A stretch of 64,000 nt of DNA from Allium sativum (lineage: Eukaryota; Streptophyta; Magnoliopsida; Asparagales; Amaryllidaceae). The translations under genes and the position numbers were made by a program. Below are positions 49,358-61,700 of this stretch, piece after piece. The notes under the pieces were generated by a model that searched no databases, was not told where the DNA came from, and saw only the letters and a program-made list of their open reading frames with translations. Numbering within the stretch: the stretch's first letter is position 1; each line of letters begins with the position of its first letter. The stretch spans positions 32,502,688 through 32,566,687 of the forward strand of contig JASFAX010000020.1 of assembly GCA_030737875.1 (NCBI GenBank), given 5' to 3'.

Positions 49358-49796
49358 TTAATTTTTCTAAAAAGCATTGCGTTGTTTAACGTTTTACTTT
49401 ATTCTATGCACTGGCAATCCAATGGAGTAAACCCGTTCCGCATTAGCAGCGTGGTCCTGTGATTAGCCTTATTATTAGATAGTTAAGTTAAGATTTCTCA
49501 TACCAGTCCCGTGACTGACCTATAATTTGTTTCACTGGCAAACTCGGGTGCCCTTATTTTCCACACGGGCAGTCGAGTAGCTTTTTGCAGATATATTTAC
49601 AGGATCCTAGCTTATAGCTGAAGCGGTATTCGGAAAGCTCTGTATCCGTGTATTCCTTTTAGTTGTATATTTGTAATATTTTTCTGCTGCTATTTAAATG
49701 TAATTTAAAATCTCTGGTATTATTGTATTTCTATTATGTAATAAGTATTCATACTCTATTACATTCTTGTACTCTGATGTAATTTTTGTAATCAGC

Positions 49797-49802
49797 AATA
49801 AA
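49797..49802 (+). terminator. Candidate poly(A) signal, element E 5' LTR
   Basis: AATAAA, 82 bp before the LTR end; also present in the 3' LTR at 57231-57236. Confidence 0.55.
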
Positions 49803-49886
49803 ATGTTCTTCAGTCTGTGTTCTGATGTGTGTTGTTCTCAAAGCAGTATAGACTTTCCTTCATGGTGAAGTTTGGGTTGTTTCATT

Positions 49887-49898
49887 TGGTATCAGAGC
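49887..49898 (+). other. Primer-binding site of element E (initiator tRNA-Met)
   Basis: TGGTATCAGAGC, two bases after the LTR end. Confidence 0.93.
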
Positions 49899-49959
49899 TT
49901 TGGTTTACAGAGCTCGAGAACAAGACACATTAGAACCGAACGAAAGAATTCATCAGAGA

Positions 49960-50025
49960 TTGGATTAGTAATATCCAATAAGAATAACTCGTTAGAGATA
50001 GGATCAGTAGTATCCTAGAACGAGT
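49960..50025 (+). promoter_or_regulatory. Post-PBS double hairpin (E)
   Basis: TTGGAT (49960-49965) with ATCCAA (49973-49978). ACTCGTT (49987-49993) with AACGAGT (50019-50025), enclosing AGGAT (50000-50004) with ATCCT (50012-50016). Confidence 0.7.
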
Positions 50026-50235
50026 GTGAAGAGTATTATTTTCTTTAAAATAAATAAAAACAAATTTAGTTTTGAAAATTTTATCTTAAAATTCGTATTT
50101 GAGTATATTATTATATTTTAATGTGGACAATCGAGTATATAAAGGTTTCGAATATACGAGTAATTAACGGATATTCGAAGTTTTAATATACTGAATATAT
50201 ATATAGAATCACACTCTAGTCGCTGGGAGATGGTT

Positions 50236-50258
50236 CTGATGATTGCTAGCGTCATCAG
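50236..50258 (+). promoter_or_regulatory. Hairpin with GCTAGC loop (E)
   Basis: CTGATGA (50236-50242) with TCATCAG (50252-50258). The nine-base loop carries the self-complementary GCTAGC. Same place as the GGCC-loop hairpin of B, with other stem and loop bases. Confidence 0.6.
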
Positions 50259-50563
50259 AGTTTATGTTCGGGTTTCAAAAGTGGGATTTCTATATATTTC
50301 CATTGATTGGTATGGGAGCCAAAACTTAGTTAGTACACATTGCTGTGATTTGCTCTAAAAATATGATTTTTGACTATATATAAAAGTTATGTATATTTGA
50401 AAAGTTAACACCTAATTGATTACTGGTTGTGATGTCTGATAATTAGTTTCACGAATTAAAATGTTATAATGATAATTAATTTAACCAATAAAGAAAAATT
50501 TAAAGTTGAGTTAGCTAATTAAACAACTATAGCTTCGTTCCTTTTCGAGGATGAAAAGATTTT

Positions 50564-50576
50564 AAGTGGGGGCGAT
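50564..50576 (+). other. Polypurine tract of element E
   Basis: AAGTGGGGGCGAT directly before TGTAACAACCCG at 50577. Confidence 0.88.
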
Positions 50577-51449
50577 TGTAACAACCCGAAATTTTGGGGC
50601 CAGTATAAAATTTTTATTTTAGAAATTTTAATGGATTTTAATATTTAACACAATTTATTTTAGATAATAACGACTAAAAAAATTATTTTAAAATGAATGA
50701 ATTATAAAAGGAGTTTAAACAGCGCTGCAGTTTGAAATTTTGAATTTGAACTTTAACCGACTGTACAGAATTCACTTTAAATCAGAACTGAAACAAACAA
50801 GAAATATTTGAATCTGCTTAACAATATCTTTCTAACGAATCTGAAAAACTAAAATTTCACTTTTTATTTTGAAATTTATGGCCAGTTCAAAATTTAGAAA
50901 GGTCACTGTAGAATTTATATATTTTAATTAAATATATTGCCCTTAAAAATAACCATTTTGCAAACGACCTCGGTTTTCGACGAAACCACTTTTGTTGGAA
51001 CCGGAATATCAAATTATTGCTAAGTTTCAATTTTCATAATTTTTCGAATAAATATGTGGGCGTGATAAAAGAAAATGTGTTTTGACTGTTCCAGTCAAAT
51101 TTAATCGACTAGAAAATAGCCATTTTTCAAATTGTCTCAGAATTCGACGAAATTAGTCTTGTTAGAACCGTATCGTCAAATCATAACCAAAAATAATTTT
51201 TCTAGAATTTTTAGAGCTCGTATGTGGCCCCGGTAAATTAAAATACGTTCGAATTTAATAATTAAATGTTTTACACTTTAATTTAAATAAAAACATATCG
51301 TAACAGCCGAACTAGGTTACGAAACGTATTTCATTGTGTCCGGGACGGGGGTTATTAGATAGGGGCGACACTCGTTTGGTTTGATTTAGGGTTCGTATTG
51401 ATAAACATGAATTATTGAATCAAGTGAATTAAATTAAATAGAAATACCA

Positions 51450-51457
51450 TATAAATA
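51450..51457 (+). promoter_or_regulatory. TATA box, element E 3' LTR
   Basis: TATAAATA, 873 bp into the LTR. Confidence 0.65.
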
Positions 51458-51520
51458 CGGTCTGAAATACGCTCAGATACAAAACCCTAGCACTAAAATA
51501 CGCTGCCTCCACTACCCTGG

Positions 51521-51652
51521 ATGAACGGCTATGGCATTCAATTCTTTCTCCCCGTCGTTCTTCGAGCATACAAAATGAATTTCAGATTTTCCAAAACAAA
51601 ATTCAAGAACTCTTCAAGCTCTTTAATGTCAACGGTGGTGATCGCTTTATAA
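51521..51652 (+). CDS. Leader ORF copy in E 3' LTR, 43 codons
   Basis: Same frame as 44266-44409. Within the shared part the predicted peptides differ at about five positions (for example V/I, L/V, S/A). It ends four codons earlier at TAA. Confidence 0.2.
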   Translation: MNGYGIQFFLPVVLRAYKMNFRFSKTKFKNSSSSLMSTVVIAL

Positions 51653-52299
51653 TCAACGTGGTGACCGGAGTTCGCCTGGAAACATGCGCCGTTCGGGCTC
51701 GTTTTCCCAGGCATTGGAGGCGCCGAAATTCCAATGGTTCCCGGCGCAGGGAGGTCAGGTCAAGGCGGTCGAGGTGATGGGTTTTGATCTTCGAACGACG
51801 ACCTGATGGAGGAGTTACGGCGGGCTCTAGAGGCGAGATTTGTGGGTTCAATTATGGTGTACAGAACAGGAACGATGTCTGACAGTTGAGAAGATGAAAG
51901 GCACGGCCTTGAATTTGTGTAGAGAAGGTTAATTAAAAACTTGATTAAATTAATAAAATTAAAATGTTTAAAGTTTAAATGGTGATAACTCGTTCATTTC
52001 TAATCAGAATTCGATGAAATTCGTTGCGTTGGAACCGTATTTCCAAGCACTACATTCCAGGACAAACCAGATCCGAATCAGAACAGATCAGGAATTGAAT
52101 TAAAATCAACTCTAAATTGAGCAGAATCAGAATCGAGGTGATATTTCTTTATTTTAAATATAATTAAGATTTAATTATCTTTTTATTGTTTCAATCCCTA
52201 TATGTATGTTAATTAAATTCAATCCTATGGCGTATGATATTGTAATGGTTGTTTGTTGATGATGATGGTTGTTGTGGTATGTGTTAATTAGATTATGTT

Positions 52300-54470
52300 A
52301 AAAAAAAAATTAACATCTTTGTCAATCAGATTATATTAAAAAAATATGAACATTTTTGTTTGAAATATGTTATGCAGTTCAAAAGATATTTTTGATTAAA
52401 AGTTTGTTGTTCAACAAAAGAAGACATTCTGGTTAAACATTCTTTTTCAAACAAAAGAAGAGATTTTGTTAAAACATTCTTTTGCAAATAAAAAGACAAG
52501 TTTTATGTACCATTCTTTTATATAAAAAGAAATCATGTTTTATTGTTATATTTGTTTACAATAAAGATTAGAATTAAACAGGGTTTTCATTTCTGTTTAC
52601 ATTTAAATAGATCAAACAAAAATTCACATTCTTGTTGAATAAAATCAACATTTTTGTCAAAATTTGATTAGTGAATAAAGTCAACATTTTTGTCAAAATT
52701 TGATTAGTGAATAAAATCAGCATATTTTTGTCAAAATATGATTAATGAATAGAACAACATATTTTTGTCAAAATGTGATTAGTGAATAGGGTTTACATTT
52801 TTGTCCAGATTTGATTAGTAAGTAGAATTAACATTTTTGTCAATTAAATTTTGTTAGATCAAAATTAACATTTTTGTTAGTTAGATTATGTTAGATAAAA
52901 ACAACATTTTATTTGAAATGTATTATGCATATAAAGATGACATCTTTGATTTAAAACATGTATATAAATAAAATCATATTTTTATTTGAAATGTGTTTCA
53001 CAAACAAAAATATACATTTTTGTCATATTTGAAAGGATGAATAAGGACAGTCATTTTTGTCAATTTAAAGAAATGAACACTTTTGTCAAAGAAAGATTAG
53101 CGATAAAATAACACTTTTGTCAAAGAAAGATTAGCGCATTTTTGTCAAAAGAATGGTTAGTGAATCACAAAAAAAAAAGAATATCTTTGTTCACTAAAAA
53201 GGAATTATACAAAAATATTTTTATACATTTAAAAGTATAAATTGAAAATGTATATTTTTATACACTAAAAAGGAAGAATTAGAAAAGGACATTTTGTCAC
53301 CTTTTTTATCAAATGTAAAAGAATGAGAAAAATATACATTTTTATGAAATGTAAAAGAATGATAAATTATGCATTTTTGGTCAAAGGTAAAAGATTGACA
53401 AAAATATTCATTTTTTTCAAATGTAAGAATGAAATAAAAACATTCTTTTTATCATTTACGATGAATGAAGTAAAAACAAACATCTTTGTGTATTAAAGAG
53501 GATTAAGCAAAACTCATTTTTGTGTACATTAAAGAGGATTAAACAAAACTCATATTTTGTTTACATTAAAGAGGATTAGACCAAAGTTTACATTTTTGTT
53601 TACATTAAAAGAATTAGACACAATTGTCATATTTGTTTACATTAAAAGTAAGGGACAAAAATTAACATTTTTGTACAATAAAAAGAGAATGAACTAAAAA
53701 TGTATATTTTGATACATTAAAAAGAATGAGTTAGAAATGTATATTTTTATACATTAAAAAGAATGAATTAGAAATGAACATTTTTGGTCATTAAAAAGAG
53801 TCTATCCAAAATAAACATTTTTGGTCATTAAAAAGAGTTAAACAAAGATAGACATTTTTGTTTATTTTAAAAGGATTTGACAAAGTCAACATTTTGTTTA
53901 CATAAAAAGGTTTTGACAAAATTATCATATTTTGTACATTGAAAAGAATTTGACAAGATTATCATATTTTGTCACTTTAAAAGAATTAGAATAAAATAGA
54001 CATTTTTGTCATTTAAAAAGAATGAAATAAAAATATTCATTTTTATTATATTAAAGGGGATAAGACCAAATAGACATTTTTGGTAATTATAAAGGATTAA
54101 ACATAAATGTCATTTTTATGTAAATCAGAATTTATATATAAAAGTGAAAATATCTTTTTAAGGTAAATGTATACATTAGGATTATACTCAAAAGGAACAT
54201 ATCATTCTAATGTAAATGCATACATTAGAATTTGTATGCAAGCAACAATGACATATATGTGGATTATAAGATGTCATCTATGTTAATTATTAAATGATAT
54301 GCTTGTTAACTATAAAGGTGACATTAGATTAAAATAACACCTTGTTGTACATTGTGTCATTAGAATAAAATGACATTTTATTGTCATTTGTCATTAGTGT
54401 TGAAAGTTAAGATTTTTATTGTCATTTGTCATTAGTGTTGAAAGTTAAGATTTTTATTGTCATCTGTCAA
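52300..54470 (+). repeat. Degenerate tandem repeat in element E 3' LTR
   Basis: Same tract as 45040-47040, including the 177 bp missing there. Near its right edge a 35-bp unit (CATTAGTGTTGAAAGTTAAG) is duplicated at about 54390-54450. Confidence 0.85.
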
Positions 54471-57230
54471 TTAGTAAAAAGAATGGTGAGATTTGTCTGT
54501 GCTGTTGAAATGTTTGTTGTGTTAAATATAATGTTAGTATATTCAAATTGGATATTACACTTCCATTTACAAGTCATCCGACTTGTTTATGTGATTGGAT
54601 CAATAATTTTTTACTCATCGCCCAAGTGCACAAATAATTTATTATTTGATTGTTGGATGAAACCCCACACGGGTGTTGGGATGATATTGGATCTACACTA
54701 GTCCAAATATTTAGTGTAGAATTCACTTTGGTTGTTAGTTGGATGCTTGATAATTATTTATCATGGTTATTGATTACATGCAATATATGGTTGTTGATTA
54801 AGTCGCATTCCAATAAGGAATATTCTAGAAAAAAGAATATATTTCAGGAAAATATATTTTTATTTAAATGAGGTAGTTATCAACTAGAATAATTCATTGA
54901 ATTTAGATTTAATGAAGTTTTCCAATATGTTAATATTTAATTGATGTTAAATTAAATAAATTGGATTTGGATTTTTCGTGAATAGTGTCTTAAATAACAC
55001 TGTTCTTAAACCCCATATGAAAAGAATAATCTTTAATTTAAGATTATTAAAAGTTTTCAATTATATTTAGTAATTGAAATAAGATGAAAGGTGAGTTGGG
55101 CTTATTGTGAACTGTGTTTCTAAGCGACATTTGTTCTTTAACCCAATTGACAATAAAAATATGATTTGGAATTTATAAATCTTGTATCAAGATTTAAATG
55201 AGAATTTTCCAAAAGTAAGGTTTTCCAATTTAATATATTAAATTGGAATTGAAAGGAATTCGAATTAATAATAACCGAGATCAGTTTCTGTAAAAGAAGA
55301 CCGATACTACATATGGAATTTAAAAGGCTTTGCCGTTATTCCATTTATATTATTGGTCGGATACAGAAATTTATAACGATTATATATTGATTTGATTTCT
55401 GTGAAGATTCCATATTTTATGGAAGACGATTTTGGGTTTATCGTGAACTATGTTTTAAAATGACATTAGTTATTTAACCCAGTTAAAGATGAATTAATTG
55501 CTTAAATTTAATTAATCATTGAAATAATCATTTGTGATATTTAAACCAAATTGGGTTTTTAATAAATCTTTAAAAGAAAGATCTAAGAATAAACTTAAAG
55601 GATTTATCTTTGATAGAATACGAATATTTTATTAGAAGAATATTATGAATTGGAATGAGGCGTTGGATGTGTCTTTATAGTACTTGATTTTTAACTATAA
55701 AAAATACGTGAGTTATTCGGGAAGACTGGGTTTAACCCATTCCGAATAATTACGACGACGATGAAGAGTCAAAGATGAAGATGGTGGTGGAAGACCGACG
55801 ATCTTCACATCGAATGGATGTGTTGCTACAGAGACCCTTGATGGGAGTAGCTACCTTGAAGGGGCTTCGGTGGTGGCCGTCCGGACTATTGTTGATTGTT
55901 CGGATTTGGTTTTCGCTCAGACCCAGAGCATAAGCTAGTAAATGGATGCGTGTCTGACATTTGATTTTGTTCCATGTGAATTAAATCGATTTCTATTAAT
56001 GTATGTTTGTTTGGGTGGTGGAGGATTTATTCTCTACTTAACACCCTAGTATATATTAATAGTGATTGATCGCATGACGTGAACTTTCAATGTTGCACGC
56101 TAAGATGCAATTGATCAAGGCTTTTGTTGAAAAGCAGGGCCTTGTGGGATGATCAAAGTATAGCCTATAACGACATAGCTTTGTGTATATCGTGACTTCG
56201 CGAGCCTCACACCCCGGTATGAGTCAAAAAGGGGATATGAACCGTATGGAGTGCACACGTTTCTTTCTAGCTAGTGGTAGTGCCAGTGCTTAAACTGGCT
56301 GACATTTTACTTATGTGGATGATGGATTTTGAGGCGCCTCGGATTTTTATACGCCGTTAGTGGTCATACTATAGGTTCAAAGGAACTGGGAAACGTGTGT
56401 TCAGGCATAACCAATCTACTGCCGATAGGCGGGGACCGGCCCTACCGCTCCAAGGGTTCACTGCGGGGGATCCTGAGGCATTTGCTAGAGTGTCTCAAAT
56501 CGGGGAGGAGCTTGCCCCTAGCCACGACTCATGATGGAGATTCAATTTCCAATACGAACTTGCGGTTTTGATTATAGAACTAGTATGGCGACATAGTAGG
56601 ATGGGGTACTATGCCGTCTATGGTTAATACATTATGATTGAAATTGTTTTGAAATATATATATACCCATAGATATACACACTAATACTAAATTTGTTTTA
56701 TCGTATCAAGCATCTCTTGACCATTATAAGGTAAAACCATATCCTCCGGTTTGCGTTGCATAGTGTGATGGGACTTGGGTCTTATAATGGTTTCATTTTT
56801 CTAAAAAGCATTGCGTTGTTTAACGTTTTACTTTATTTTATGCACTGGCAATCCAATGGAGTAAACCCGTTCCGCGTTAGCGGCGTGGTCCTGTGATTAG
56901 CCTTATTATTAGATAGTTAAGTTAAGATTTCTCATACCAGTCCCATGACTGACATGTAGTTTGTTTCACTGGCAAACTCGGGTGCCCTTATTTTCCACAC
57001 GGGCAGTCGAGTAGCTTTTTGCAGATATATTTACAGGATCTTGGCGTACAGTTGAAGCGGTATTCGAAAAGCTATGTATCTGTGTATTCCTTTTAGTTGT
57101 ATATTTGTAATATTTTTCCGCTGCTATTTAAATGTAATTTAAAATCTCTGATATTATTGTATTTCTATTATGTAATATGTAGTCATACTCCGTTACATTC
57201 TTGTACTCTGATGTAATTGTTGTAATCAGC

Positions 57231-57236
57231 AATAAA
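57231..57236 (+). terminator. Candidate poly(A) signal, element E 3' LTR
   Basis: AATAAA, 82 bp before the LTR end. Confidence 0.55.
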
Positions 57237-57318
57237 ATGTTCTTCAGTCTGTGTTCTGATGTGTGTTGTTCTCAAAGCAATCTAGGCTTTCCTTCATGGG
57301 GAAGTTTGGGTCGTTTCA

Positions 57319-57323
57319 TTGAT
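57319..57323. repeat. Target-site duplication of element E, right copy
   Basis: TTGAT, against TCGAT at 43315-43319. Confidence 0.8.
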
Positions 57324-57843
57324 ATTCTAATTCTTTACATTATTTTTGCTATTCTCATTAATCATTCCTAATTCAAGGTTACAAAACTTATTTCCTTCAA
57401 AGTTTAGAGAAACCATTTAGATATATTTTTATTAACATCTTTAACCACCATGGTCCTTAACCAAAATATTGTCAAATATCTTATAGTAATATCGTGAAAC
57501 TGAATTCTTAAGTTGTTTGCATTTTAAATTTAATTGTTGGGAAGGACTAATTATAAAATATCCTGATTAATTAATTCCAACTTAGCCTTTAAATCATGTC
57601 CCAAACTACTTTTTCTATATTTGGATTGCTTATGTAAATTACAACTTTGCGTAAACTTCTTTTAATCAACTGAGAAATTCCAATCACAAGATGCCCATGC
57701 TCAAGTTTTTAATTTCAAAATGTTTTCAAAGATGTTTTTCCTTTATATTTAAAATATATCCTTTCAAAATCAATTCCAAAGTAACTGCCAATTCTTATTC
57801 AAAATTTTTATTTGAGTTTTCAAATTATACATCTTTACAAAAC

Positions 57844-57846
<3 letters not shown>

Positions 57847-57885
<39 letters not shown>
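57847..57885. repeat. TA microsatellite in D internal region
   Basis: About 19 TA units. Confidence 0.95.
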
Positions 57886-57888
<3 letters not shown>

Positions 57889-58093
57889 AAATGCACTTTC
57901 TCAAAACTCTTTACTGGCTTATCCCTTACTAACTAGTTTACCTGGTATAATTCTTATAACCCAATCAAAATTTCACTTTTCTTTTTAGGTTCACATCAAT
58001 TTACCAAACAATTATCTAGGGGTTTAAGTATATATTGATGTTTTAATCGGAATCATATTGTCATCCCACTTTGGAAACTCGAAAATACATACA

Positions 58094-58111
58094 GATGATG
58101 TTGCAGTCATC
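58094..58111 (-). promoter_or_regulatory. Dimerisation-like hairpin (D)
   Basis: GATGA (58094-58098) with TCATC (58107-58111). The loop contains the self-complementary TGCA (58102-58105). Same place as in B, C and E. Confidence 0.45.
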
Positions 58112-58595
58112 AACATAATCATCTTCAAGCGAGTAGAATGTGATTCTATATCTATCTAGTACACTTAAGACTTCGTATATAAGTTAGCTTGGCATGTATT
58201 CAAAATCTTCTTATACTCGATAGTCCAACCTCAACATCGAATACAATACTCAAATTCTTTTTTTTAAATTTCTAATCATATTGATTAGTCACCTTAACAA
58301 ATTTGACCCAAGTTAATCGATATTTTGAAATGTTACCCAATAGTGACATTAAATCCAAAAGGCATTCGTACTCAGATCATTTTCCTGATCAGTGGAAGGG
58401 GCTTAATTACCATGTCATAAGAATTATTTTATGTGTAATTACAATCACAAAATGTAAACTTAACCTTAATCATTTGATTAATTATCTAGGTTATAATTAA
58501 CCATATATTTCCAAATTTGTTTCTTTCTTAAAATATAACTTTTCAAAACTCATTTCATATTTTCAAATACGCCCTCTCAAATATAATACTCTAAA

Positions 58596-58636
58596 ATCTC
58601 ATTCTAGGGCATTACTAACTTTATCTCTAATGAGAT
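58596..58636 (-). promoter_or_regulatory. Post-PBS hairpin (D)
   Basis: ATCTCATT (58596-58603) pairs perfectly with AATGAGAT (58629-58636). Two pairs differ from B and E on both sides. Confidence 0.65.
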
Positions 58637-58704
58637 ATTATAACTCTGATGAGTCCTTTCTTTTTTTCAAATTTGTCATACCCCATAGCTTTGTATAAAC
58701 CAAA

Positions 58705-58716
58705 GCTCTGATACCA
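58705..58716 (-). other. Primer-binding site of element D (initiator tRNA-Met)
   Basis: GCTCTGATACCA on the plus strand, three bases from the LTR end at 58720. Confidence 0.93.
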
Positions 58717-58719
58717 AAC

Positions 58720-61700
58720 TGTAATGACCTAGCTTTTTGCTCCGTTTTCGCCGTTAATTAAACTAACTTAAACCGTTCATAAAGAAGGATTGTTAGGTAC
58801 ACTTTCACATTTTCTCAAAATTAAAAGAACTTTTCGATTATCTTTAAAATAATATTACATCAGAGTTATAAGAGGCGCATCAGAGCGCATCGGTTACATA
58901 GCGGAAAAGATACTAAAATCAGTGGAAGAATGCGAATGCTCCAGGACATAATAGCTCCAGCTAAAACAAGAATTCTGCTCAAACTAACTTCGAAGCTAAA
59001 TCTGCAACCAAACTACTAGGTTGATCGTGTAAAAATTATAGGCACCAAGAGTTTAGGTGTGGGAACAATAAACTCCAGGTCAGTCATGGGACTGGTGTAA
59101 AAACTCAAAACGTTGTTTTTAGGGTTTATTTTAAAGTAAGGTAATTCAACGGACGACGCCGCTAATGCGGAATGAGTTTACTCCATGTGAATACCAGTGA
59201 ATAGAAATTCGCTATGATTCTTTGAAAAATGAAACTAACATAAGGTCTCGTAGCGCATACATAATGCAAACTCACGTGCGGGCGAGGCTTTTCCTTATGC
59301 ACTCAAAAATGCTTGATACGTGAAAATCCTCTTTCAATACTATAATATAGTGCGAAAACAATTTCAAAAGTAAATGTATTAATCATATCCAGCATTGGTA
59401 CCATATACTACACTGACGTATGGCATACAATCGAAAGCGTACGTATTTGTGGCACAGATTAGGTTCTGAACAATGACTAGGCAAGGGAACTTCCTTCCAA
59501 ACGGAATTTTGAACACCTCTAGAGGGATGTCCGAGAATCAACAGTTATGCTCATTATGCCAACACAAGGTCGGTTTACCCCTTAATTGGATAACTTAGAG
59601 TATGCCTAAGTATATCATCTCCTAGTCGTTACCGACCTTTCCGAGCACGCGCGAACAACAACCACAAAAGTAGGTGCTTTTACCACATAGGTTAATACCT
59701 GGGCTCCATACCATAGTACATCTTTTATCTATAAGGAGACAACACCCATAACCCTGCTTCATTTCTACCTTTTCTGGCCATTTACCAGGATGTGAGGTTT
59801 TTCGAGGTCTCGATATACAAAAAGCTTCGCTTAAATAAGCCATGCTTTGATCATCCAAAGCTCATCACATAACTTAAGTATGCACATTGTCCATTCACAA
59901 TGCATCACTAATTTCTATCGATATACAACCTCTAAGCTTATACATCTTAAATAACGGCGTTAAGCAAGAGAATAAATTCTCCGCCACCAAACGGATATAT
60001 ATTTAACAGAGATCAGTGCTACGCGGTCAAATACAGTGTTAGACACACAATCCATAAATGTATTTTCTGGGTCTGAACGAAACCATAAATCCAGAAATCC
60101 TTCACATACGTTTGGTCTTCTTGCCACTTAGCTGATAAAAAATCCATCTACAAATGGGAGCTACCCATTTGAGACATTTAGCAAGTCGTCCTTACGATAT
60201 GAAGGGTTCCGGTCTTCAGTACTGCCTTCAATTGCTCCACAACATTGTATTATTGCTTGGAATGGTTTTTTGACATACATCCGATCTTGGTCTTCCCAAA
60301 TAATAAGCTTAATTTTTTTTAAAAACAGTTACGGAAAACACAGGCTTTCAACCAAATCTCCTACCATCTTTGATTTTGTTAAATTAAGCTTCTTTAAATC
60401 CATTCTCATATTATAACAAAATCCATATTTGACCTTACTCTTTTACAACACATCTCTTAAATCAAAGATAATTCAGTCTCAAAGCCGTAATTAGTTTTCC
60501 ATTTGATAACTCGTTATCAAAACCCAGTTTCCTTTGAAAATCCTTTAATCCATATTTTAACCAAAGATTTGATTAAACCCCAATTTACAATTTGAATTTC
60601 CACAATTCAATCTCGTTGGGCTTCAAGAATAATATTCTTGAAGATATGATTCACGACAAAACCAAAATTAATCAATACTGAACATAAGTTACACAGAGAT
60701 TGTATCTACTTATATTCGATATCAATTCCCATAATCAACAAATACTATAAGTGGAATAACGATATAATAATAATATCTTCCAAATTCCTCAAATAGTATA
60801 GGTTTACACCAAAGAATTTCATATCAAATATCCGAAGATTATTTCTATCCAACTTATCCCAATCAAATTGGAAAATCCATATGTTACTAAAATATTTATC
60901 CAACTCTTTGACATTAGATCTGGATAGAAATACCATCAACTTATACTTAATATTAATCTCGATATCCAACTCACACTATAAATGGAATAATGGTGAACTA
61001 CCTTTTAAATTCCTCAAATAGTAAGAGTCGTCATCTACCGAATTAATATCAAAAATCCGAAGATTTATCTCCAAACATATCCAATTATTTAAAATTGGAA
61101 AAACTGTTTTAACATTAAGTAAATCAATTTAAAGTCCATCTAAAATATTTACAATGCTTTAAAACTTTGAAAACATTCCACAAATCAATACTTATAGTTC
61201 GAAAGATAGTTTACGGGTTAAAACTTCAAAATAGATTGTTTTCGAAGAAAGTGTTTCAAAAGTGTTACAAAAGAGTTACGAAACAGTTATCTTAACTATT
61301 TAAATCAAAATATCTTTTATCTTAACCAAAACTTAAACTTTACAACTCAAACCATCTTTTCATAGTTTGTAATGATTTTTCGAATATAATTTGTATTTTT
61401 AAAACATTTAAAAATAGTTGTTTATAGTTATGGTCAACACTTGTTCTTACATTGAACTTTTCCAAAAAGGTTTCAAACACAACTTGAAAATTATAACTCG
61501 AATTTAAAATCTTCTTTCACTCATCTGAAAGTTCTTGTTAATGGAAATCAAACATTTTTCATTTTATGGAAATCGGATTAAGATTGCAAAAGTTATAAGC
61601 ATTTAAAGTTTGGATCTAAAATAAGTAAATTGCCGTTATGCGACAAGCTCTTTTTTGACCATAATAACCATTATTCTACGATACATCAAAATATCTTAGA

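Larger units (their letters stand above)
43320..49884 (+). repeat. Element E 5' LTR (6.6 kb)
   Basis: Layout: U3 block shared with B and C (43320-44110), TATA (44195-44202), a leader of more balanced composition with a short ORF at its first ATG (44266-44409), a degenerate tandem repeat (45040-47040), three GGGTT/AACCC stem-loops (47536-47580, 47665-47710, 48000-48046), and the block shared with B, C and D (about 48200-49884) with GAGGCGCCTC (48897-48906), the stem-loop (49286-49357) and AATAAA (49797-49802). Confidence 0.93.
49885..50576 (+). other. Element E internal region (692 bp, non-coding)
   Basis: The smallest of the five. Holds the PBS, the post-PBS hairpins (49960-50025), the GCTAGC-loop hairpin (50236-50258), about 250 bp of AT-rich sequence and the PPT. 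A short frame before the PPT reads FEDEKI and then changes, as in D. No room for any retrotransposon protein. Confidence 0.93.
43320..57318 (+). mobile_element. Element E: 6.6-kb LTRs around a 0.7-kb internal region, inside D
   Basis: Plus-strand, non-autonomous and the most extreme of the five. 5' LTR 43320-49884 (6565 bp), internal region 49885-50576 (692 bp), 3' LTR 50577-57318 (6742 bp). PBS 49887-49898, PPT 50564-50576, duplication TCGAT/TTGAT. LTRs begin TGTAAC and end TTTCA. The two LTRs account for 95% of the element. They differ by a 177-bp gap near 54137 and look about 95% alike elsewhere, in keeping with a late insertion (C, then D, then E). Related to B and C in U3, in the LTR 3' block and in the post-PBS hairpins. 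No gag-pol. Confidence 0.95.
50577..57318 (+). repeat. Element E 3' LTR (6.7 kb)
   Basis: Partner of 43320-49884 with the same order of parts: TATA 51450-51457, short ORF 51521-51652, tandem repeat 52300-54470, stem-loops near 54969, 55098 and 55434, GAGGCGCCTC 56331-56340, stem-loop 56720-56791, AATAAA 57231-57236. It keeps 177 bp (54137-54318) that the 5' LTR lacks. Confidence 0.93.
57324..58719 (-). other. Element D internal region, PBS-side part
   Basis: About 1.4 kb, AT-rich, no reading frame of note. Contains a TA microsatellite (57847-57885), a dimerisation-like hairpin (58094-58111), a stretch matching the internal regions of B, C and E, the post-PBS hairpin (58596-58636) and the PBS. 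Confidence 0.88.
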
